A model generated the notes under the pieces. That model was given only the letters and a program-made list of their open reading frames with translations. It searched no databases and was not told where the DNA came from. Made by a program: the position numbers and the translations under genes. Shown one piece after another: positions 35,068-41,975 of a stretch of 64,000 bases of DNA. The stretch spans positions 124,898 through 188,897 of the forward strand of contig NZ_SJPS01000002.1 in NCBI RefSeq assembly GCF_007860015.1, read 5' to 3'. How positions within the stretch are numbered: the first letter of the stretch is position 1; each line of letters starts with the position of its first letter. Origin of the DNA: Bythopirellula polymerisocia. GTDB taxonomy: Bacteria; Planctomycetota; Planctomycetia; Pirellulales; Lacipirellulaceae.

Positions 35068-35251
35068 GCGGCAATTGTGCGCGAAAGTTCCCCACGAGTA
35101 GTCACCCATCGAGACAAAAATCTTGCGAAGATAAGTTGGTAGTAGAAGAGATTCACGCCTCGGACGATTCGAGGCGGGCGGAATCGTAGAAAGTGCCTCC
35201 CGGCGTCGCAAGAGCAGTTTTTGAGAGGGTGTCAGAAAACCATCTCGCGCA

Positions 35252-35287
35252 AGAAAAACGCCCAGGGAATACAATCCTTGGGCGTTG
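35252..35287 (-). terminator. Intrinsic terminator of the cyclophilin gene
   Basis: On the minus strand AACGCCCAAGG pairs with CCCTGGGCGTT (one mismatch) and is followed by TTTCTT. It begins about 25 bases after the stop codon of the minus-strand gene. Confidence 0.8.
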
Positions 35288-35312
35288 AGTTATCTATAGA
35301 TTCGGGCTGCTA

Positions 35313-36116
35313 TCATGCAAACTGCCCGCGTTTTCGCAGGGCTAGAAACACTAGTGCCCCTGCTGCTAGCAATACGGTGGAGGGTTCGGGCACCGATAGC
35401 ACAGCGGCACTAGGCAGCGTCGGACCGACAGTGTTCCCTGGCACTAGATTCGCTTGCACCATTGCCTGCGGAGTCGGGACGACAAACGCGCGTTCGATAA
35501 TCACCAAGTGGTTGTCTTCCAACACAGGAATATTAATCGCCGCGAGGTTACCGCCGTTCGGATCGAGATTCTGCTGCGGAAGCGACGTGATTAGATCGAT
35601 GGTCGCCATGTTCACAATTTCAGCAAAAGGAACGAAGCCCGAAGCATCCAGGAAGTCGTTGTCATCGCTCAGATTGATGAAGAAACTACTTGTACCTGAG
35701 TTGGGATTTGTTGGACTTCCACTCAATGCCAGTGATACTGTTTTCCGAGTGTTGGAGAGACCTCCCAGATCAAAGTCAACTTGTCCATCACCGTCTTCGT
35801 CGACAACTACCGGGTCAAATGACGCCACGGCAGGAAAAGCATTGAAATTACCAGGCAAAGAAAGAAAGGGAGCCTGAAAGCCACCCATTTGGAGGACAAA
35901 GTTGGTGGCTGCCCGATTGATCACGGTCGTGTTGTAACGGCCGGCTTCCACGTAGGCGAGCAAATTGTCCACATGACCCTGCAGGAACGGATTCCCGGTG
36001 GGGTTGAGCAACATGTCAAACGTGCCGACATTCGTATCAAAGCGAACTGTCTGTGCAGAAAGATTGGGGGTTGCGATTAAGACTAGGGCAATGGCGCAAA
36101 GAAATAGTCGATTCAT
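35313..36116 (-). CDS. Secreted cyclophilin-type peptidyl-prolyl isomerase with PEP-CTERM tail
   Basis: 267 residues. Signal peptide 1-21, then a cyclophilin core starting VRFDTNVGTFDMLL and NPFLQGHVDNLLAYVEAGRY; YNTTVINRAATNFVLQMGG corresponds to the catalytic YxxxxFHR...QGG segment, with Arg kept and FH changed to IN. The C-terminus has SVPEPSTV, a hydrophobic helix and RKRGQFA. The enzyme would help prolines isomerise in exported proteins, at the surface. Whether it is active with the changed FH pair is open. Single gene with its own terminator. Confidence 0.82.
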   Translation of the reverse strand: MNRLFLCAIALVLIATPNLSAQTVRFDTNVGTFDMLLNPTGNPFLQGHVDNLLAYVEAGRYNTTVINRAATNFVLQMGGFQAPFLSLPGNFNAFPAVASFDPVVVDEDGDGQVDFDLGGLSNTRKTVSLALSGSPTNPNSGTSSFFINLSDDNDFLDASGFVPFAEIVNMATIDLITSLPQQNLDPNGGNLAAINIPVLEDNHLVIIERAFVVPTPQAMVQANLVPGNTVGPTLPSAAVLSVPEPSTVLLAAGALVFLALRKRGQFA

Positions 36117-36279
36117 GGGGGGTTCACCGGGGGTGATGGAAGAGGCCTCTGTTCAATTCCGATATCTCCACCCTATTCAGGGACAACGCAATCGTCAAGA
36201 AATTAGCGAGCCGGGTAGTCCCTGGCCCCGTACTTTTCGGGACTTGGGACGCCCCAACTCGCGGGAGGACTCGCACAAT

Positions 36280-37134
36280 TCATGCTGTCGCTACAATCCG
36301 ATTGAAGTGGAGCCTTACTTCGCCAGCGACTACCCGGCGGACCCCCTCGACGAGACACGCCGGCTCATTTTCTTCCTGCCCGCGACGGACAATTGCGTCG
36401 ATCGGAGTGCCGGGCGGGACACTGAAAGTCGACTGATTGATGATCTGATTGCCCGCATCTAATTCCGGAACAATGAAGTGGCAAGTTGCCCCGTAAGTGA
36501 GCATTCGCACGGCAAAAGCATCGTGGTAAGGCCGCATGCCCGGAAAGCTCGGGAGGAGCCCGTGATGCAGATTGATGATTCTCCCACCGGCATATTTCCA
36601 GACACTCGAAGGGGGAAGAATCCGCATATAGCGGGCGAGCACTATGTAATCGATTTGATGCTCGTCGCAGATGTTTATCAGTTGGTCGTCGTCAGCTTTG
36701 CCTTCGGCATCTCCTATCGTGAACCAGGGCACGTCGTACTCTTCGGCAAGTGATCGGCATGCCTGCCGATTACTGATCATCACCGCCGCTTCGGCTGCTA
36801 TTTGCCCGTCCTGAACTGCTTGCAGCACAGCACGCGGCGTTTCCGTACGGTACGTCGCACAAATAGCCAGCCTTGGCTTTCGATCCACAATATCCGGTGA
36901 CCAGGTCCGGATTGAAAGTCCCGTGCGGACGCTGATTTCATTCGCCGCCTCGCTGAGATCACGCACTCGGTTTGGAGCCAATTCGACCCGCGTGAGCATC
37001 GAGAAGAGCGACTCTTCGTCGTGGTCGAACATCTGGATTTCTGAGATGTTGGCACCCAGTTCCGTCACACAGTGGACGATTGGGTCAGCCAATCCACGAT
37101 GGTCAGGTCCAACGGCAGTAATAATAAATTGCAT
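36280..37134 (-). CDS. purU: Formyltetrahydrofolate deformylase
   Basis: 284 residues from ATG 37134 (MQFIITAVGPDHRGLAD); the frame runs 39 codons further upstream but family members begin here. An N-terminal ACT domain (GANISEIQMFDHD) precedes a formyl-transferase fold with IDYIVLARYMRIL, the NLHHGLLPSFPGMRPYHDA segment containing the catalytic Asn-His, and GATCHFIVPELDAG with the Asp. It hydrolyses 10-formyl-THF to THF and formate, balancing one-carbon pools for purine synthesis. Divergent from the AAA ATPase gene. Confidence 0.94.
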   Translation of the reverse strand: MQFIITAVGPDHRGLADPIVHCVTELGANISEIQMFDHDEESLFSMLTRVELAPNRVRDLSEAANEISVRTGLSIRTWSPDIVDRKPRLAICATYRTETPRAVLQAVQDGQIAAEAAVMISNRQACRSLAEEYDVPWFTIGDAEGKADDDQLINICDEHQIDYIVLARYMRILPPSSVWKYAGGRIINLHHGLLPSFPGMRPYHDAFAVRMLTYGATCHFIVPELDAGNQIINQSTFSVPPGTPIDAIVRRGQEENEPACLVEGVRRVVAGEVRLHFNRIVATA

Positions 37135-37348
37135 GGAATAGCATAATTCTTGAGGGTTTGGATCAGGTTTCTGCAGAAAGACAGCATAGATCATCGTCTC
37201 GGGCCTGTCAGCGGGATTCCAGGTAAAGTCCGTCGGCCTGGAATTGTCCACACAGTCGCTACCATTGGCATGAGCGACAGGCGATTCATTTGCATGTGGT
37301 CATTTTGCAACCTAAATTTGTGTGGGTTTTTTCCCGCCGCTGCTACGG

Positions 37349-37364
37349 ACATCGCTAGCGATGT
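37349..37364. promoter_or_regulatory. 16-bp perfect palindrome, candidate operator
   Basis: ACATCGCTAGCGATGT is perfectly self-complementary. It sits in the 289-bp divergent space, 60 bases before the AAA ATPase start and 215 from purU. The size suits a dimeric DNA-binding protein. Confidence 0.4.
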
Positions 37365-37423
37365 TCCCCCACCTATGGCAACGGTGCCCCGCCAGTCCTC
37401 CCCCGCCAAGAACCAATCCTCCC

Positions 37424-38923
37424 ATGAACACACGACCCGACACTCTCGAAGATATTGTCTCGGAAGATGCAAATTGCGAAACACCCAGCAATGATCTCGA
37501 AGCATTGTTAGAGCGCATCAATCGGCTCGCGAGTGGTGAGGAACCACTCGAAGAGCGTCCCGCTCAACAGATCGTTGCTGAGAAACCGGCACCCGCCCCC
37601 GCTCGACCGCGACCCTCAGCAGCTCTTCCCTTCCGCGAGCCCGAAGAAGCAGGCAAAGACCGCAAAGAATGGTGTCCAGTTGAGCCAAAAACACTCGCCG
37701 AAGCGGGAATCACCGATGGCCAGCTCGAACACTTGGCCTTGAAGTGCTTAGGAGCTTGTGGTGATCTAACAGGGCATGAACTCGCCGAGAACCACTGCGT
37801 ACCGTTCCGCTTGATCGAGCCTATTTTGGCTAACCTGAAACAGGCCCAATTCGTTGCCTATCGTGGCTCGGCACCGATGAACGACTACGTCTATCAACTC
37901 ACTGACCTGGGACGCGAGCAGTCAAAAAAGTTAACGGAATATTGCAGCTACTTCGGTTCCGCGCCGGTCCCCCTGGAGACCTACATCGACAGTGTCTCCG
38001 AGCAAACGTTGACCAAAGTTCATCCTACCAAAGCAGATCTGGAGCGTGCCTTCTCGGATCTACTGGTAAATCAAAACATGCTACGGCGCCTTGGTCCTGC
38101 GGTTAACTCTGGTCGTGGACTCTTCCTGTTTGGATTTCCTGGTAATGGAAAAACGAGCATTGCCGAGCGGATTACGAAGGCCTTTGGTGACTCGGTATGG
38201 ATCCCACGTGCCATCGGTATCCAGGGCGAGATCATGAGGGTGTTTGACCCGGCGCTTCACGAAGAGATGCCCTTGGAGATGCCTTCCGGTCCTTTGCATT
38301 CGCGGGCCTTTGACAAACGCTGGGTCCGTATTCGTCGTCCTACGATCGTCGTCGGTGGCGAATTAACCATGGATTTTCTGGAAGTCACCGCAGGCACTGG
38401 CAACAATGTCAGTGAAGCTCCGCTTCAACTCAAAAGCAACTGCGGCACGTTGGTAATTGACGACTTCGGTCGCCAACGCATGACGACCGATGTGTTGTTG
38501 AATCGCTGGATTGTGCCGCTGGAAAAGCGGTACGACTTCTTGCGACTAGTGAACGGAAAGAAGATTCAAGTCCCTTTCGATCAGTTGATCATCTTCTCAA
38601 CGAATCTGGAACCAAAAGATCTGGTCGACGACGCCTTCCTCCGACGTATTCCCTACAAGATCGAAGTCCCGGATCCGAGCGAGGAAGAGTTTCGCAAGCT
38701 CTTCACGATCATGGCGCCAATCCTTGGCATGGAATACAATCAGGATTCGGTCGACTACTTGATCGACACGCATTACAAGCCCATCAATCGTCCGTTTCGC
38801 TGTTGCCAACCTCGCGACCTGTTGTTGCAGATTCGCAATTACTGCAACTACCTGGACACCACTCCGACGATGTGCCGAGAGTATTTTGACTACGCCATCG
38901 AAAACTACTTCGCCATCATGTAA
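37424..38923 (+). CDS. AAA-family ATPase with winged-helix-like N-terminus, role unknown
   Basis: 499 residues from ATG 37424; the frame opens upstream but that part is low-complexity. Residues 1-90 are acidic/proline-rich linker; 91-175 look like a winged helix (AGITDGQLEHLALKCLGACG, then VYQLTDLGREQ); the ATPase core follows with Walker A GFPGNGKT (237-244), Walker B GTLVIDDFG (341-349) and a sensor-1/arginine-finger region (FSTNLEP, DAFLRRIPYKIEV). It resembles ATPases found next to type IV pilus or secretion genes in planctomycetes, but none is here. Function not assigned. Has a strong terminator after it. Confidence 0.75.
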   Translation: MNTRPDTLEDIVSEDANCETPSNDLEALLERINRLASGEEPLEERPAQQIVAEKPAPAPARPRPSAALPFREPEEAGKDRKEWCPVEPKTLAEAGITDGQLEHLALKCLGACGDLTGHELAENHCVPFRLIEPILANLKQAQFVAYRGSAPMNDYVYQLTDLGREQSKKLTEYCSYFGSAPVPLETYIDSVSEQTLTKVHPTKADLERAFSDLLVNQNMLRRLGPAVNSGRGLFLFGFPGNGKTSIAERITKAFGDSVWIPRAIGIQGEIMRVFDPALHEEMPLEMPSGPLHSRAFDKRWVRIRRPTIVVGGELTMDFLEVTAGTGNNVSEAPLQLKSNCGTLVIDDFGRQRMTTDVLLNRWIVPLEKRYDFLRLVNGKKIQVPFDQLIIFSTNLEPKDLVDDAFLRRIPYKIEVPDPSEEEFRKLFTIMAPILGMEYNQDSVDYLIDTHYKPINRPFRCCQPRDLLLQIRNYCNYLDTTPTMCREYFDYAIENYFAIM

Positions 38924-38963
38924 GCTGCCAATAGCGGCTTGGCGTTACCCAACAGCGCAAAGA

Positions 38964-39002
38964 AAAACCCTCGCCAGTCAACCGACCAGCGAGGGTTTCT
39001 TG
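38964..39002. terminator. Bidirectional intrinsic terminator
   Basis: AAACCCTCGC (38965-38974) pairs with GCGAGGGTTT (38989-38998); the stem is flanked by A-rich sequence on the left and TTTCTTG on the right, so it can end the plus-strand AAA ATPase and the convergent minus-strand gene. Confidence 0.85.
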
Positions 39003-39022
39003 TTTGGCATGTGTAATGTTGC

Positions 39023-39973
39023 CTACCGGTCAGCAGGAAGCGAGTGCCAGCCAGCGGCATCGATTTCCGCCTGGCTACGGGGTGCTGTCGTCGTGCTGAT
39101 GTTGTCCGTCGCTACTCGCTTGCTGTAGACGGCGGTCCAGACGTCAACGCTTGGAGAGCGATTGATAGGCTTTGCTGTTTCATGTTGGGCTGTCCGATCC
39201 TGGGGATTGAACAATTTCGGAGCCTCGAAGTAAGTACTCGATTCCGAGCCTGCAGGACCCGGATCGCTCGAAGGAGTCACATCGTCGCTTTCCGGTGGAT
39301 AGTCAGACCGCAAGGGGGCAGCCTCTTGAGGGGTCAGCGAGGGAGCAGACATTTGAGAGGATGACATTGGAGCGGAAGAACTCGGACTTGCATATGTGAT
39401 CGAACTCCCCCCGGCACAACTCGAACATGCTGGTGCCGCCTGAACGAAGCTGGCTTGAGAAACTGCTGGAGCACAGCTCGAACAAGGATTGCAGCTGGAG
39501 CAGGCCGAGCAAGGCGCGGGTGCAGCACAGGTCGAACAGCCACTGGTGATTACGGGGCTCCCCACGATGACCGGTCGCATGAGCACTTGGCGTTGGCCTA
39601 GTGGCGCAAAAGCAGTCACATGATTGACCGAGGTTGCCATGGGAGCGAATCCAACCGTCGTAGGAACGAAGCTGGACGCTGTCGGTGCAAACCCAACGGT
39701 CGTTGGTGCGAAACCAACGGTGGTCGGTGCGACAGTGGTTACTGCAACAGGAGCAGAAAAACCCCAACGACGCATTCGCCAGTTGTCGAGCATTTTACCA
39801 GGATACCAACCTCTGGCAGGTGTAAAGGTCACCGTAGTTGGTTGCACTACTGGTGAAAAAGCCACAACAGGAGTTGGACAGGTACTGCATTGAGCACTGA
39901 CGGAGTTCATCCCCATAAGAGTCAGCGCCACAAGACAACAACCTGTAGTCACCGATTTCCAAGAGCATTTCAT
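39023..39973 (-). CDS. Secreted Cys-rich, low-complexity protein, function unknown
   Basis: 316 residues. Signal peptide 1-27 (LVALTLMGMNSVSAQ). Next a GWYPGKMLDNWRMRRWGF motif, then several copies of TTVGFAP (about 85-130), then a Cys-rich block with CSTC, CSACSSC, CSSC, CSSCAGG (about 145-195), then a Ser/Pro/Asp-rich tail. The Cys pairs suggest metal binding or disulfide cross-linking in the envelope. Start context: ATG. No homolog recognised beyond the secreted repeat style. Confidence 0.6.
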   Translation of the reverse strand: MKCSWKSVTTGCCLVALTLMGMNSVSAQCSTCPTPVVAFSPVVQPTTVTFTPARGWYPGKMLDNWRMRRWGFSAPVAVTTVAPTTVGFAPTTVGFAPTASSFVPTTVGFAPMATSVNHVTAFAPLGQRQVLMRPVIVGSPVITSGCSTCAAPAPCSACSSCNPCSSCAPAVSQASFVQAAPACSSCAGGSSITYASPSSSAPMSSSQMSAPSLTPQEAAPLRSDYPPESDDVTPSSDPGPAGSESSTYFEAPKLFNPQDRTAQHETAKPINRSPSVDVWTAVYSKRVATDNISTTTAPRSQAEIDAAGWHSLPADR

Positions 39974-40269
39974 GTTAATCTCACATAAAAAAGGTACAGG
40001 GGGATAGTTGCCCCCCTACGAAATAGTTTAATCTCCGAGATCTCCGCTTGGCAATCATTTCTTGCCATCGATCCCCAATTTGGCGAGGAATTCAAGTTAG
40101 GGCGACTTTACGACCTGGGATAAGTTGGCCGGAGGAGTAGCTTTTTTGCCTGCCATTAGTGCTATCGCTCGAGTCAGCTTCTAACTGCAGCCACTAAAGT
40201 TAAACAACTCTAACCTACAGTTTGCTCGGCGGTAGCAATAATTAGTAAATGGTGAAAAGGAGCAACCTG
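39974..40269. other. Intergenic stretch upstream of the small ORF
   Basis: No gene seen. Near 39994-40019 the sequence GGGGGATAGTTGCCCCC can form a short hairpin just upstream of the Cys-rich minus-strand gene, in its leader. Confidence 0.4.
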
Positions 40270-40386
40270 ATGTCGAAAAAAAACAACCTGCTGCAAGCCC
40301 GGATGTTGCAACTTTTCTACGTAATAGCCTGCCAGTTCGTTCAATTGGTTTTATTCACTGCCAGCATAAGACACTTGGATGGCTGA
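40270..40386 (+). CDS. Candidate 38-residue membrane peptide
   Basis: Small frame with an unusually good ribosome-binding site, AAAAGGAGCAACCTG before ATG. The peptide has a basic, polar start (MSKKNNLLQAR) and then a hydrophobic stretch (LQLFYVIACQFVQLVLFTA) long enough to cross a membrane, ending IRHLDG. Not similar to anything I recognise. Located 76 bases before the bestrophin gene on the same strand, so it might be cotranscribed. Coding status rests on the RBS and the helix only. Confidence 0.35.
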   Translation: MSKKNNLLQARMLQLFYVIACQFVQLVLFTASIRHLDG

Positions 40387-40462
40387 GAGCCGAGGGCCAG
40401 AAAACTCTGTCAGGCTTTCGACACTCGACTTTTAGCTCTCGACTTTTGCGAAAGGCTCCGAA

Positions 40463-41293
40463 GTGATCGGTGACAACCATTTTCTGCCCGCATTCAACGT
40501 GCGACATCACGTGATCCGCTGGCTTGCCATTGCAGCCGTGTATGAGCTTGGCGTTGCCGTTCTCAGTAGATTTGTGGACTTTCCCGTTTGGCAGGAGGGG
40601 GATGAGGCGGCGACATTGTTGACCTTTGCGCTCGGCATCCTGTTGGTCTATCGCACCAATGCGGCGAATGACCGTTGGTGGGAAGGTCGCAAACTGTGGG
40701 GGCAATTAGTCAACGATTGTAGAAATCTTGCGCTCAAAGCAAGAGCCCATGCGGATGTCGATGCAGGCGAGTTGCAAAAACTCGGACGCTTGCTGGCCGC
40801 CTATCCTCACGCGTTGCGTCAGCACCTTCGCGATGAGGCATACATTGAGCCGCTTCCTGGCTTTGATAACGAAACACTACCCGGATCACATCTACCAGGT
40901 TATCTCGCCGGTCAGATCCATGAATTGCTCAACCGTTGGAACCGTGCAGGGTCCCTGAAGGAGACGGTTTGGATTCTGGATAAGCATGCCCGTGCCTTGT
41001 TGGAAATCTGCGGCGGCTGCGAGCGCATCAAGTCCACGCCACTCGCCTCGTCCTATCGATCCCTGCTGCGGTGGAGCACAGTGGCATTTATCGTCATCTC
41101 CCCCTGGACCGTGACATTTGATCGGGGGATCACGGCATTGCCAATTCTACTATTGGCCATTGCCTTCTTACTTGCCATGGAAGTCACCGCCGAGGTTATT
41201 GAAGAGCCATTCGGCAAAGAGGCGGATGACTTACCGCTGGACCAGATCTGCAACTCTATCTCGGGCTTTGTCGAGGAAACCCTCATTCCGTAG
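40463..41293 (+). CDS. Bestrophin family ion channel (UPF0187)
   Basis: 276 residues from a GTG start with AAAGG seven bases upstream. The diagnostic segment YRTNAANDRWWEGRKLWG is the conserved bestrophin/RFP-TM motif; two hydrophobic segments near the N-terminus and two near 205-250 make the channel helices. Bacterial homologs are pentameric anion or cation channels in the inner membrane. No partner genes. The C-terminal third has ISSFGFVEE-like bestrophin ending with intact PF-type residues. Selectivity cannot be told. Confidence 0.88.
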   Translation: MIGDNHFLPAFNVRHHVIRWLAIAAVYELGVAVLSRFVDFPVWQEGDEAATLLTFALGILLVYRTNAANDRWWEGRKLWGQLVNDCRNLALKARAHADVDAGELQKLGRLLAAYPHALRQHLRDEAYIEPLPGFDNETLPGSHLPGYLAGQIHELLNRWNRAGSLKETVWILDKHARALLEICGGCERIKSTPLASSYRSLLRWSTVAFIVISPWTVTFDRGITALPILLLAIAFLLAMEVTAEVIEEPFGKEADDLPLDQICNSISGFVEETLIP

Positions 41294-41368
41294 CCGATGT
41301 CACTCCGTGACATGGAATTCTGCGCCGAGGTCCCGAATGTCTGCCTCGGTGAGGAGGACCTACTATAC

Positions 41369-41629
41369 TCACCTCGGCGCCTGCGGCCGACGGAAGCCAA
41401 TTTCCTCCAATGCTTTGTAAACTTCGTCGAGGGTCTTCTCGCCGAAGTTGGAAATGCTCAGCAGGTCTTCCCGCGTGCAATGGAGTAGGTCGTCGACCGT
41501 GAAGACGCCTTTTTCTTCAAGGCAGTTGGTCGTGCGTACGGCGAGGCCGATTTCGGCCGTGCTCATCTCGAGGCGATCTTTCATGCCCTGGTTGGCAAGT
41601 TCGGCATGATTCAGTGGGACACGTGTCAT
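41369..41629 (-). CDS. Stand-alone RNA polymerase alpha subunit C-terminal domain protein
   Basis: 86 residues and only one domain: the alpha-CTD with two helix-hairpin-helix motifs. Aligned to E. coli RpoA, the DNA-contact residues R265, N268 and C269 are kept (VRTTNC, R32, N35, C36), as are the Gly and Lys of the second HhH (NFGEKTL). The N-terminal domain needed for polymerase assembly is absent. GGGAGGGAA six bases before the ATG is a strong RBS. Likely binds UP-like DNA or competes with polymerase alpha at promoters; could act as a regulator. Function inferred, fold secure. Confidence 0.85.
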   Translation of the reverse strand: MTRVPLNHAELANQGMKDRLEMSTAEIGLAVRTTNCLEEKGVFTVDDLLHCTREDLLSISNFGEKTLDEVYKALEEIGFRRPQAPR

Positions 41630-41975
41630 CGTGGGTTCCCTCCCTGGGTCTAGATGTCTGGTAAATTATGCGGGGCCGAAAAGCTTGCCGCAATGCTCGG
41701 CGATTCACTCGAAGATTCGTCGAACAATTACTCCGTATGGCCGGAAGTATAGCAATTAGTTGGCAATGAACGCTAGAAAAAACCTCTCTGAGCAGAAAAT
41801 TTCTCGACTTCCTTCAGAGATGCTGTCATTGGCGCGAGTAAACTGCACGGCGTAGGATAGAGATGTTGCCTCAGCCGGGCCAACAGTTTTTTACTGGAAC
41901 AAACGATTGTTAGAACCGCACACTTTGCTCTTGGAGGAAGGCGAGCGTCCGGCTGGGAGAAGTAAAAGGAATCTT
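41630..41975. other. Divergent 346-base intergenic stretch
   Basis: Lies between the alpha-CTD gene (minus) and the helicase gene (plus), so both promoters are expected here. No coding frame or repeat of note. A frame from 41907 continues into the helicase but starts before its likely RBS. Confidence 0.4.

Larger units (their letters stand above)
34973..35312. other. 340-base gap: leader of the giant surface protein and a terminator
   Basis: Contains hairpin GAGAAGTG/CACTTCTC at 35046-35067 in the probable leader of the minus-strand giant gene, and the terminator 35252-35287 of the cyclophilin gene. No coding frame of quality. Confidence 0.6.
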
